Shown in pieces: positions 25,380-33,676 of a stretch of DNA of 64,000 bases. Location: the NCBI RefSeq assembly GCF_000484535.1, contig NC_022600.1:2480001-2544000 (forward strand), written 5' to 3'. Both the position numbers and the translations under genes were made by a program. The notes under the pieces are model-generated. The model searched no databases. It was not told where the DNA came from and saw only the letters and a list, made by a program, of their open reading frames with translations. The DNA is from Gloeobacter kilaueensis JS1 (GTDB lineage Bacteria > Cyanobacteriota > Cyanobacteriia > Gloeobacterales > Gloeobacteraceae). Within the stretch, counting starts at the first letter, position 1; the number at the start of each line of letters is the position of its first letter.

Positions 25380-26408
25380 CTACTGCAAGCAAACCAACCT
25401 GCCGTGCTCTGCATCGAAAGGCGTGTCTGTTTTCACAACCGCCCAGGCAATGTGTAAGAGTTTGCGAGCCGCAGCGCAAAGCGCTACCTTTGCCGGTTTA
25501 CCGGCTGCTCGTAGCCGCTGGTAAAAGCTTTTAATCTGCTGATTGCAGCGGATCGCACTCAAGCTCGCCATATACAGCGCCGTGCGTAAGCGGGCATTGC
25601 CTGCATGGCCGATGCGCTCTGGTCTATGAAGGCTGGTGCCGCTACGGTGGGAGCGGGGAGCGAGACCCGCGTAGGCCACCGCCGCTTCCACCGTTGCACA
25701 GCAGCCGAAGTTGAGGGTACTCACCAACACCCACCCAGCGGTGACAGACCCAATGCCTTTGATAGTGCGCAGCTTGGTTGCAGCTTGATGCCAAAGCGAG
25801 TCTTGGGCGAGCAGCGCTTCTAGCTGAGCTTCCATCTGCGCAATCTGCTCATCGAAGGTGTGGCTCAACTGCTCCAGACTCGCTTGTACCGCCGCCACCA
25901 CCAACGGAAATTGCCGCAGAGCGTGCAACTGGTTGTGCAGTTGTTGGCGTTGCTGCAGCAAGGCATCGCGATGCTGCAGGCGCTGTTGGAGTTGGTAATA
26001 AATCTCAGGCGGCGGCTGCCAAAGACCAGGTTGCAGGGCGGCAGCGAGTTGGGCAAGCGTCTGGGCATCAAGCGCATCGCTTTTGGAACGCTTGAGCAGT
26101 GCCCTGGCAAAGTAATGAGACTGAGCGGGGTTGACCACACTGACGGCAAAACCTTTGAGCGCCAGAAATGTGGCCAGTCGCATCCAGTAGGAGCCTGTGG
26201 CTTCGATGACCACTAACACCTCAGCGGCGGTGGGACAGACGGCGAGTAAGCGTTCGGCCAATTGGCAGTGTCCTTCGGGGGTTTGGGGCAGTGTGATGGC
26301 AGCGGTAGGCTTTGCGTGGGTGAGCAGCCAGGCGGCAGTGACAGTGAGTGCCGCCACATCAATACCGACAAATAGCTGATAGTCGTTTTGTGAACCGTCT
26401 CGCTGCAT
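25380..26408 (-). CDS. IS110 transposase/recombinase (DEDD plus Tnp_20)
   Basis: The start at 26408 (MQRDGSQNDYQLFVGIDVAA) gives 342 residues; 29 more upstream codons are open but not family-like. The N-terminal RuvC-like DEDD domain shows VGIDVA, VIEATGSYW and KSDALDAQTLAQ. The C-terminal Tnp_20 domain shows IKGIGSVTAGWVL and AYAGLAPRSHRSGTSLHRPE, then the catalytic serine region GHAGNARLRTALYMASLS. All blocks are intact and there is no frameshift, so it may be active. IS110 recombinases use a bridge RNA from the element to pair donor and target DNA. Confidence 0.93.
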   Translation of the reverse strand: MQRDGSQNDYQLFVGIDVAALTVTAAWLLTHAKPTAAITLPQTPEGHCQLAERLLAVCPTAAEVLVVIEATGSYWMRLATFLALKGFAVSVVNPAQSHYFARALLKRSKSDALDAQTLAQLAAALQPGLWQPPPEIYYQLQQRLQHRDALLQQRQQLHNQLHALRQFPLVVAAVQASLEQLSHTFDEQIAQMEAQLEALLAQDSLWHQAATKLRTIKGIGSVTAGWVLVSTLNFGCCATVEAAVAYAGLAPRSHRSGTSLHRPERIGHAGNARLRTALYMASLSAIRCNQQIKSFYQRLRAAGKPAKVALCAAARKLLHIAWAVVKTDTPFDAEHGRLVCLQ

Positions 26409-26620
26409 GAGTGTCTCCAGTTGAAGCTTCAGAGGAGGTAGGCAAGTTCCGCAGGACGGCAAAAGTCTAGCCTCGTGATACGTGGTCAGTGCCACTCGAT
26501 ACGGTTCAGCTTTGCCGGTCCTTGATAGCGGGGGACAATCTCTTCCACGCGGTCAAAGCCGCAAGGGGGGGCACAGTCCTCACCGCTACCTTGGAACCAA
26601 TAGCAATATACGAGGGGGGG
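26409..26620 (-). ncRNA. Candidate bridge-RNA region of the IS110 element
   Basis: The region upstream of the transposase start has no ORF likely to be real, while IS110-group elements encode a bridge RNA of roughly 180 nt there. Short self-complementary runs are visible (for example TGCGGAACTTGCC and TGGCACTGACCACG, read on the minus strand). The guide loops cannot be named without an alignment of copies. Placement is by family knowledge only. Confidence 0.4.
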
Positions 26621-26737
26621 TTCACTGTAACTGGGCTGCAGGCGGGATGGGTGAGGGCAAGCAGGGCATGTGCCCAAGCAAGAAGGGTTACTTTGTACAG
26701 AAAAATATAGATTTGTATCAAACAAAAACCGGGCTGT

Positions 26738-28003
26738 TCACTTAGAGAGTAGCTGCAAGTATTTGTTGATTGAACGCAGCAAGGGGATATCCTGCTTAGA
26801 ATCTGCCTCTGCTTTTGCAAGCAAAAGGGTCTGGCGAGCCGTTTCTCTCTCGCCTAAGGTGGCGTAGGCGAGTGCGAGGCGCAGGCGAGGTCTACCTTTG
26901 TTCTCGTCACCGTAACGGGCAAGGTCTGCTTTGTAGAGTGCGAGGGCGTACAGATAGTCTTGGCGAGCTTTCGTCTCGTCTCCGAGCAACTGCCAGGTCA
27001 ATCCACGACCGATGTAGTGGTCGCCTTCAGCGTGTTGCAGATCGCTATCCCAGCGGATCGCCAGATCGAAGTCGCGCAACGCCTCCTGCAGGCGATTGAG
27101 CTTCACATAACACAAGCCCCGGTCGTAGAAAGCTATTTCAGGTTGAGACTGGCTCATCGCACTGAAATCTTCGCTCGCCTGTTGATATTTGCCCAGTGCA
27201 TAGTAAGCACACCCACGGCTAAATCGGACAGTATAGGCTGGCCCTTCCTGTGCTCCAGGAAAGTTCAAAGCAGCAGTGTAGTCGATAATGGCTTGCTCTT
27301 CCTGGCCTAGAGCGTGTTGGGCTTCTCCCCGAGCGGCCAGCACAAGTGGCAGAAGCATTGCATCGGACGGGTCGGTAGGTGGATGTTCCAGTACCCAGCC
27401 ACAGTCAGTGGTTGCCCCTGCCGGGTCACCGCTTTGTAAACGGCCAAGAATGCGCATCGCCCGGAGTGTGAAGTTGTCCCCTGGAGAATCGAGAACGATG
27501 TCGCAATCTATGAGGGCTTCGTCGATTTGTTGCAATTGCCAGTAGACAAGCGCACGCTCAGTTCGTGCCTGGATAGCAGTTGGGTCGAGTTGCAGCCCAG
27601 TAGTGTATTCGTCGAGAGCTGCTCGAAGAATACGGTCAGTCTCCTTCTTCTCCTCTTGCCAGGAGGTTTTCTTCACGGCTGACCTTTTGCTGGACTGGCT
27701 ACCCAGTAAGGTCAGTCGGTTGGCGGCGCGCCGAAAAGAGCGATCGGCATCAGGTGTCTGCGAAAAGAGGATCTTGCCCTGGTCAAGCTGCCGGGAGAGC
27801 AGTTTGCTCCAGGCGGTCATTGGGGCTATTCCCAGTGCTTCCGAGTTCAACAAAAACGTGGGGACAAGCACAGCCTCTGCAAATCTGGCACCGGTCTTGC
27901 CTTTGGCCTCGGTTGCAACCAGCCCCCAGGCAGATACAGAGGTAAAAAGAACTGAGGTGGCACCAGAACGCAGGAAAGCTCGGCGAAACATCCTGCTCAC
28001 CAT
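26738..28003 (-). CDS. Exported TPR-repeat protein
   Basis: About 421 residues starting MVSRMFRRAFLRSGATSVLF; an ATG four codons later is possible. The N-terminus has arginines (SRMFRRAFLR) and then a hydrophobic run (TSVLFTSVSAWGLVA), like a Tat-style or Sec signal. From about residue 125 to the end there are seven or more TPR units, for example ALDEYTTGLQLDPTAIQART, AIIDYTAALNFPGAQEG, ASEDFSAMSQSQPEIAFYDR and ALRDFDLAIRWDSD. TPR arrays bind protein partners; no enzyme domain is visible. It sits at the downstream edge of the polysaccharide cluster, 69 bases after the last glycosyltransferase and on the same strand. It may help polysaccharide assembly, but this is a guess. Confidence 0.8.
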   Translation of the reverse strand: MVSRMFRRAFLRSGATSVLFTSVSAWGLVATEAKGKTGARFAEAVLVPTFLLNSEALGIAPMTAWSKLLSRQLDQGKILFSQTPDADRSFRRAANRLTLLGSQSSKRSAVKKTSWQEEKKETDRILRAALDEYTTGLQLDPTAIQARTERALVYWQLQQIDEALIDCDIVLDSPGDNFTLRAMRILGRLQSGDPAGATTDCGWVLEHPPTDPSDAMLLPLVLAARGEAQHALGQEEQAIIDYTAALNFPGAQEGPAYTVRFSRGCAYYALGKYQQASEDFSAMSQSQPEIAFYDRGLCYVKLNRLQEALRDFDLAIRWDSDLQHAEGDHYIGRGLTWQLLGDETKARQDYLYALALYKADLARYGDENKGRPRLRLALAYATLGERETARQTLLLAKAEADSKQDIPLLRSINKYLQLLSK

Positions 28004-28072
28004 TTCTCGACTCGTGAAGTACACCTCTATACTGTACAGCTGTCGATTGTCGCCAGGTCCGGTGCCCAGTGC

Positions 28073-29284
28073 TTATTCGACTGGCTGCTGCAGTGAACTG
28101 GTATTGTCGAGCGGTTCGGCAAACGCCCCCGATAGTACGGCCCCGGCTGGAAAACGGCGGGAAGCTGCCGGTTGCGCGTAGGCTTCCAGCGTCTGCTGGG
28201 TGATCCGCTCCCAGTCGTGATGGATGCGCACGTAGCGCTGGGCACTGCGGGCCATCGCTGAGAGTTCGCGCGAGTGCTGAATCGCCCAATCCAGTTCTGT
28301 GCGGCACGAATCGAGATTATCGACCTCGAAGAGTCGGCCCCGCCCACCGGCGGTGAGCTGGCGATGGGCCGGGATGTCGCTTGCCAGAATCGGCACACAC
28401 TCCCGCATCGCTTCGAGCATGGCGAGGGGCAGCCCTTCGACTTTGGAGGGCAGGACAAAAAGCCCGGCACCGCGCAGGACTTCTGCCAGGCGAGTACCGA
28501 CAAGCTCGCCCGTAAAGACGATGTTGCCGTCGCCTTCGGCCAGGTGGAGCAGCGTTTGGGTGTACTGGTCGGTATCGCTGGAGCTGCCCACCAGCACCAG
28601 TTTCCAGCCCGAGGGCCGCAGTTGCTGAAAGGCGCGGACGAGCAGATCCGGACACTTTTCGGGCACCAGGCGGCCCAGGAAGACCACGTAGCGCCCCTCC
28701 TCCAGGGCGAGAGAATCGGTGAAGGCGCTGCCGGGGGCGGTCTCGTCGAGGGCTCCTGGCCCGTTGGAGATATAGATCGTCTCGCGCCCGTAAAATTCTC
28801 GAAAATAAATATGCAGTTCTTCGGAGACGACGATCAGGCTGTCGGCGTGACGGACGGCCACCTGCTCGCCCAGGCGCAACAGGCGGCTGGAGAGCCGGCC
28901 CCACTTGGCGCGCTGCCAGTCCAGCCCGTGGCAGGTGACGACGATGCGGGCGCGGTTGAACCAGGCAGGAATCCAGCTAAAAAGTGCCGGACCCAGGGCG
29001 TGAAAGTGAATGACATCGTAGGCGACGCCGCTGGCGGCCACGGCGGCCAGAGCGCTGCAGAAGAGTGCCCCCAGACCTTTTCCGGTCGGGCAGGGCAGCG
29101 GAACGACCCGCACGCCGCGCACGCGATAGGAACCGCGATCGCAGCACTGGGCGTAGCTGGCGCGGGCATAGAGATCGACGCTGTGGCCAGCTTGAACCAT
29201 GCGCGGGTAGATTTCTTCGCAGTGGCGCTCGATGCCGCCCTGTCTGGCGGGCAAGCCTTTGGCTCCAATTACGGCAATTTTCAT
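28073..29284 (-). CDS. Glycosyltransferase family 4
   Basis: 403 residues. The N-terminus MKIAVIGAKGLPARQGGIER is the classic opening of GT4 rhamnosyl/mannosyltransferase-like enzymes, with the glycine-rich GGIE loop. The donor-binding half shows VFLGRLVPEKCPDLLVRAF and FVLPSKVEGLPLAMLEAM (the E-x7-E region). It is GT-B fold, retaining, acting on the cytoplasmic face of the membrane to extend a lipid-linked repeat unit. It is the most downstream enzyme of the exopolysaccharide cluster. Donor sugar unknown. Confidence 0.92.
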   Translation of the reverse strand: MKIAVIGAKGLPARQGGIERHCEEIYPRMVQAGHSVDLYARASYAQCCDRGSYRVRGVRVVPLPCPTGKGLGALFCSALAAVAASGVAYDVIHFHALGPALFSWIPAWFNRARIVVTCHGLDWQRAKWGRLSSRLLRLGEQVAVRHADSLIVVSEELHIYFREFYGRETIYISNGPGALDETAPGSAFTDSLALEEGRYVVFLGRLVPEKCPDLLVRAFQQLRPSGWKLVLVGSSSDTDQYTQTLLHLAEGDGNIVFTGELVGTRLAEVLRGAGLFVLPSKVEGLPLAMLEAMRECVPILASDIPAHRQLTAGGRGRLFEVDNLDSCRTELDWAIQHSRELSAMARSAQRYVRIHHDWERITQQTLEAYAQPAASRRFPAGAVLSGAFAEPLDNTSSLQQPVE

Positions 29285-29319
29285 CGGGGAATTCTCCAGG
29301 GGGGAAACAGCAGCAAGGA

Positions 29320-30534
29320 CTAACAGGACGCGGGCCGGACGGTCGCCCTGCCGGAGCTTCGCCTCTGCCAGCGATCAAACATCCGGCCATAGACCTCGCC
29401 AACGACGCTCCGGGCGCTGTAGGGAGCGGCAGCGCGCAGACAGTCGCCCGCAGCAAAAGCCTGCGGACAGCGCAGCAGGTGGCCCAGGGCCGCCGCCAGT
29501 GCCTCCGGCGTGCGCTCCCGGCAGACGCTGCCACTACCAGGCACCAGCAGGCGGGGCGTCTCGCCGCAGTCGGTCGTAATCACCGGCGTACCGCTCGCGA
29601 GCGCTTCGAGGGCGACCATCGGCAGACCCTCGTAAGCGCTCGCGAGCACGAAGGCGCTGCTCAGCCGATGCAGGACCGCCAGCCGCTCCTGGCTCACCGG
29701 CCCGAGCAGAGAGACCTGCTTTTGCAGGCCAAGACGGCCCACCTCCTCCCGAACCGCCGTCAGCAGATCGCCGGTTCCGGCAACAAGTAGATGCACATCC
29801 GTCTGCTCCAGCCGGGCAAAGGCGCGCACGAGCAGGAGGGGATCTTTTTGGGCCTGCAGGCGACCGGCAAAGAGCAAAAAGCGCGTCTCCTCCCCAAGGC
29901 CCATCTGTGCTGCCAGGGCCCGGCGCTGCCGCAGGCGCTCCTCCCCTCCCAGCGGATAGAACACTTCCTCGTCCACCGTGTTGCGCAGGTCATGCACCCG
30001 CTTCGCCAGATGGGCATACTGCCGCCGATAAAACGCTGTCGAAGCGCTGTTGCAGGAGAGCACCTCGCTGAACTGCGGCAGCACCCACCTTTCGATCGCC
30101 CCATACACACCTGCCAGCTGCCGCCAGGGCTGCGCCTGCCGCTGCTGCTCCAGATCGTTATGCACGAAAAGCGTCTTATCCCCTGGCCAGCGGCGCGTCA
30201 CCAGTGTCGGCTCCAGGCGGTGAAAGTGAAAAAAGTCTCCCTCGAACCGCCACCTGGCCAGCGCCGCCGTATAGCTCGCCGTCACCGGCACCCGGCTTTT
30301 GAAATTGTCATTTGGCAGGCGAAACAGCGGCAAAAAGTCAACCTCTCTACCGGCCAACTGTTCCTGCTGCCAGGCTCCGACCACGTGGTGAGAACTATCG
30401 CTCGTGCCGACCATCCGCACCCGAAACGCCTCGGGCGCGTACTTGATGTACGAGCGAATCGTCGTCTGGATACCGCCCAGACTGCTGTTCCAGGGATCGA
30501 ACTGATAGAAAATCGTTACGACAGGCTTCGCCAT
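29320..30534 (-). CDS. Glycosyltransferase family 4
   Basis: Start MAKPVVTIFYQFDPWNSSLG (30534) is preferred to a codon five residues earlier; about 404 residues. GGIQTTIRSY is the N-terminal glycine loop. LFAGRLQAQKDPLLLVRAF and VLASAYEGLPMVALEALASG carry the donor-binding E-x7-E motif. Belongs with the polysaccharide genes, 35 bases upstream of the next glycosyltransferase on the same strand. A 434-base repeat-rich gap separates it from the GT39 gene, so transcription may restart here. Confidence 0.9.
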   Translation of the reverse strand: MAKPVVTIFYQFDPWNSSLGGIQTTIRSYIKYAPEAFRVRMVGTSDSSHHVVGAWQQEQLAGREVDFLPLFRLPNDNFKSRVPVTASYTAALARWRFEGDFFHFHRLEPTLVTRRWPGDKTLFVHNDLEQQRQAQPWRQLAGVYGAIERWVLPQFSEVLSCNSASTAFYRRQYAHLAKRVHDLRNTVDEEVFYPLGGEERLRQRRALAAQMGLGEETRFLLFAGRLQAQKDPLLLVRAFARLEQTDVHLLVAGTGDLLTAVREEVGRLGLQKQVSLLGPVSQERLAVLHRLSSAFVLASAYEGLPMVALEALASGTPVITTDCGETPRLLVPGSGSVCRERTPEALAAALGHLLRCPQAFAAGDCLRAAAPYSARSVVGEVYGRMFDRWQRRSSGRATVRPASC

Positions 30535-30556
30535 AGCACAGGTCCGCATTCAAAAG

Positions 30557-30968
30557 TTAAATCTGCCCCTCACCCCCCGGCCCCCTCTCCCACAGGGATC
30601 TGTTCCCCTCACCCCCCGGCCCCCTCTCCCACAGGGGGCGAGGGGGAGAAGTAGTTGTCTTGAGGAAAGCCCGCGTCCCTGCGGACAAAATCCTCGCCGC
30701 CCCACCGAGCCGCCACAGACTCGGCGTCGGGGGGGAGGGTGAGGGGGCCACGGGTGTCCCCCTCACGCGGGGCGGGGGGTTTGGGGGGAGGGCGCGAAGG
30801 GCCCCTCCCCCCGATGGTTTTGTTTCCTCAAAGCAGCCCAACCAAAAGAACCCCCCAATGGTTTTGTTTCCTCAAAACAGCTCAACCCAAAGAGCCCCTC
30901 CCCCGAGGACTTCTATCTCCTCAAGCCAACTCACCCCCAGAGAACCCCTCCCCCGATGGCTCTGGTTT
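30557..30968. repeat. C-rich intergenic repeats, two families
   Basis: No gene is seen in this gap. Part one (30567-30645): CCCCTCACCCCCCGGCCCCC plus TCTCCCACAGGG occurs twice in tandem, the second copy completed by GGCGAGGGGGAG as a palindrome. Part two (30801-30970): three and a half degenerate units of about 45-50 nt, each with CCCCTCCCCC, a GATGGTTTTGTTTCCTCAA-like core, and an AACCAAAAGAA-like end. A third C-rich stretch lies at 25243-25325. Confidence 0.75.
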
Positions 30969-32417
30969 CTAATCAAAAGAAAATTCGTAGACGACCGCAC
31001 CGATAAACTGCTTTTGCGACCGCTGCCGGGCATGGGCCTGCAAAAACTCGCGGCCATCGGCGACCAGTTCCCGGCCAGCAGACGCGAGAATCAAAAGTCG
31101 TCCGTGCTCCGCCTCAAGCTGGCGGTAGAGTTGCTTGAGGCTGCCGATATTGTTCTGAACAGATTGGGGAGGCAATCGGCCAAAGCGGGCGAAGTAGTAG
31201 TTAAAAAACTCCGGTTCGTTGAGTACTCGAACAGCGGTACGGCTATCGGTGTTCTCGACAGCGTAGTGGACCGCCTCGCGCCACTGCTCCTTCTGGGGCC
31301 GGTAATAGCCCGGTGCCATGACCAGAAAACCAGCGACGCAGAGCCCGAGCATCAGAGCATTCTGCCTGTAGCCTTTGAGCCAGTGAAAGCGCTCCAGCCA
31401 CAGTGCCACGAGCAGGTAAACCGCCGGTGCCAGAACAATCAAGTTGCGGTGAATGAGAATCGGCACGCGCTGCGAGACCAGAAATACCACTAGATAAATG
31501 CCGACAACCAGTGCCGCCAGCGCCAGATGCGGCGTGTCAAGCCGTTCAGGCCAACTCCAACGGCTCCCCTGAACGAGCAGGGGCACAACCACCAGCAACA
31601 CAACTACCAGAGCGCTCAGAAACAAATTCTTAAAAAACAGAAAATCCAGGAAAGTAAATATTCCCAATAGACTCGGCGGATGCACCCACTGAATGCGACC
31701 GAGCCCACTTGCAGCGCGGGTTCCACCATGAAGCCAGACAGCAACGATCCAGGGCGCGTAAGCGACTGCAAACGCCAGCGAAATCGCCCCCAGCTTCCAC
31801 CAGCTTCCCCAGTTTTCACCCCGGCGGGCACGGTACCAGACGAGCCAGAACAGATAAAGAATCTGAAAAAGGACGAGGATGAACCCGAAGTAGTGCAGGT
31901 AGGCGGTAAAGATCGCGCAAAGTGTATAGAGCACGTACGCGCCATTTCGCTTCCCGTCGCCGCAGATAAGCCCGAGCCAGGCCAGCGTCGCAAGGGTTGC
32001 TCCCAAAAAGAGCAGACTGTAGGAGCGGGCTTCCTGGGCATAAAAGAGCGTCGGGTAGGCGCAGGCGGTGAGGATTGCCGCCGAAGTTGCCACGAAGGGA
32101 CCAAACAGGGGCCGGGCAAATCGGTAGATGGCAAAAATGGCGAGCACCCCGGCGATTGCGCTCAGCGAACGGGCAGACACCTCCGAATCGCCAAAAAGCT
32201 TGAACCAGAAGTACAGCAGCACCTGATAGCCGGGCGGATGGGTGTCCGGAAACAACCAGCGCTCGAAGACTTCGCCCAGACTGGCAGAGGAAGAAGCGAC
32301 GACAGAATAAAGTTCGTCCAGCCACAGACTCTGCAGGTCCAGACCCAAAAACCGGCTGGCCGCGCCGATCAAGATGGCCACGAGCAAGTAGGGCCAGTGC
32401 GTTCGCAGCGCTTGCAT
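30969..32417 (-). CDS. Glycosyltransferase family 39 / ArnT-like membrane protein
   Basis: 482 residues with roughly ten to twelve hydrophobic segments. The first periplasmic loop has LWLDELYSVV (Asp34-Glu35) and DTHPPGYQVLLYFW, the acidic motif and HPP signature of GT39/PMT-type enzymes, then FYAQEARSYSLLFLG. These enzymes use lipid-phosphate-linked sugars as donors on the outer face of the membrane. The dolichyl-phosphate-sugar synthase-like gene just upstream (32465-33661) would make such a donor. They probably decorate the polysaccharide or a protein after flipping. Confidence 0.88.
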   Translation of the reverse strand: MQALRTHWPYLLVAILIGAASRFLGLDLQSLWLDELYSVVASSSASLGEVFERWLFPDTHPPGYQVLLYFWFKLFGDSEVSARSLSAIAGVLAIFAIYRFARPLFGPFVATSAAILTACAYPTLFYAQEARSYSLLFLGATLATLAWLGLICGDGKRNGAYVLYTLCAIFTAYLHYFGFILVLFQILYLFWLVWYRARRGENWGSWWKLGAISLAFAVAYAPWIVAVWLHGGTRAASGLGRIQWVHPPSLLGIFTFLDFLFFKNLFLSALVVVLLVVVPLLVQGSRWSWPERLDTPHLALAALVVGIYLVVFLVSQRVPILIHRNLIVLAPAVYLLVALWLERFHWLKGYRQNALMLGLCVAGFLVMAPGYYRPQKEQWREAVHYAVENTDSRTAVRVLNEPEFFNYYFARFGRLPPQSVQNNIGSLKQLYRQLEAEHGRLLILASAGRELVADGREFLQAHARQRSQKQFIGAVVYEFSFD

Positions 32418-32464
32418 GGGCGTTCTAGTTGATGAGCGGTAAATGAGGGGAGGAAGCGGAGAAG

Positions 32465-33661
32465 TTACTGCCGACCGCTGGAGAAGGCGGCGCGAATTGC
32501 ACTCCAGGCCCGGCGGGTGAGCGAACGGGTGCGGGCCGGTGGCTCGCTCTGCCAGTTGAGAACGGCGTTGAGCGTGTAGTTCCAGAGCGTACTCAGGCCC
32601 ACCGCCACCAGCTGCGACAGCAGATAGTACAGGCCGAGCAGGTTGGTGAGCAGGAGCAGGCAGGCAATGTTGAGGACGGCCCCGACGCCGCAGATGGCAT
32701 TGAAGCGCAGCAGACGGACGAACCAGGCCACCAGGCCCGGCTCGCGCTCCGCTTCGGCCCGGAAGGTCCAGTTGTCGTTGAGTAAAAAGTTACTGAAAAT
32801 CGCGATCTCGACTGCGGCGGCCCCTGCTTCCCAGAGGGGCCAGCCCAGGATGCCCTTGAACCACCAGAGGGCCGCCAGGTTGACTACCACCCCCGACGCG
32901 CCCACCAGGCCAAATTTTAAGAAGCGGTACAGCTCGCCCGTCTGCTGGCCGAGGCGAATGAGGTGCAGCAGGTACTGCCAGTAGAGCCGGGCGCTGACTT
33001 TGCTGTCGCCCGCCTCCCGCTCCAGAAAGACGTAACCCACTTCTTTGAGCGTCCGGTAGTCTCCCCGGCCCAGCACCTCCAGCAAGATCTTGTAACCCAC
33101 CGGATCGAGGACAGCCCCAGCAATTACCGAGCGGCGCAGGGCAAAAAAGCCTGACATCGGATCGCTCACCTGGCGGGCAATCGAGGGCACCAGCACCAGG
33201 GCGAGCAGTTGGGCACCCCGCGAGAGAAAGCGCCGCACAGCACTCCAGTCGCTCACCCCACCCCCGCTGACGTGCCGGGAACCGACGGCGACATCCGCTC
33301 CGGCATCGATGGCGTCGAGCAATTCCAGCAGCGTCAGGTGCGGATGCTGGCCATCGGCGTCCATCACCGCCAGAATCTCACCTCTGGCTGCCTCCCAGCC
33401 GCGCAGGACAGCGGTCGCCAGTCCCCGCTCCTCGGTGCGGTGGATCACCCGCAGCTGGGGGAAGCGCTCGCTCGCGAGCCGTTCAGCGAGTGCCCAGGTG
33501 CGGTCGGGACTGTCGTCATCGACGACGATTATTTCGTAGGAGCGGCCACTGCCTGTGAGCAAACCATCGATGCGGCTGAGCACCGCCTCAAGGTTGGCCG
33601 CTTCGTTATAAGTCGGCAGGACCAGCGAGACCTGGACGGGCGAAGGTACACGGTTGAGCAT
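32465..33661 (-). CDS. Polyprenyl-phosphate sugar synthase (DPM1-like GT2) fused to GtrA
   Basis: 398 residues. Residues 1-235 are a GT2 domain: VSLVLPTYNEAANLEAVLSR, IIVVDDDSPDRTWALAE, VMDADGQHPH and DPMSGFFALRR. Residues about 245-375 are a GtrA-like four-helix membrane domain (FLKFGLVGASGVVVNLAALW, then FNAICGVGAVLNIACLLLLT). The GT2 part loads a sugar on polyprenyl phosphate and the GtrA part may flip or anchor it. Directly upstream of the GT39 enzyme that would use this product. The fusion is known in bacteria. Confidence 0.92.
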   Translation of the reverse strand: MLNRVPSPVQVSLVLPTYNEAANLEAVLSRIDGLLTGSGRSYEIIVVDDDSPDRTWALAERLASERFPQLRVIHRTEERGLATAVLRGWEAARGEILAVMDADGQHPHLTLLELLDAIDAGADVAVGSRHVSGGGVSDWSAVRRFLSRGAQLLALVLVPSIARQVSDPMSGFFALRRSVIAGAVLDPVGYKILLEVLGRGDYRTLKEVGYVFLEREAGDSKVSARLYWQYLLHLIRLGQQTGELYRFLKFGLVGASGVVVNLAALWWFKGILGWPLWEAGAAAVEIAIFSNFLLNDNWTFRAEAEREPGLVAWFVRLLRFNAICGVGAVLNIACLLLLTNLLGLYYLLSQLVAVGLSTLWNYTLNAVLNWQSEPPARTRSLTRRAWSAIRAAFSSGRQ

Positions 33662-33676
33662 GAAAATCCTCGGGTG

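Larger units (their letters stand above)
25380..26620 (-). mobile_element. IS110-family insertion sequence
   Basis: One DEDD transposase gene with a short 3' end and a longer (over 200 nt) non-coding 5' side. IS110 elements have no inverted repeats and make little or no target duplication, so the borders cannot be set from one copy; the right border given is approximate. It lies between the Uma2 and TPR genes and breaks neither. Confidence 0.7.

Noticed and set aside
26482-26745. 87-residue ORF opposite the IS110 upstream region
   Set aside because: Overlaps the candidate bridge-RNA region, has no ribosome site and competes with equally poor frames on both strands.
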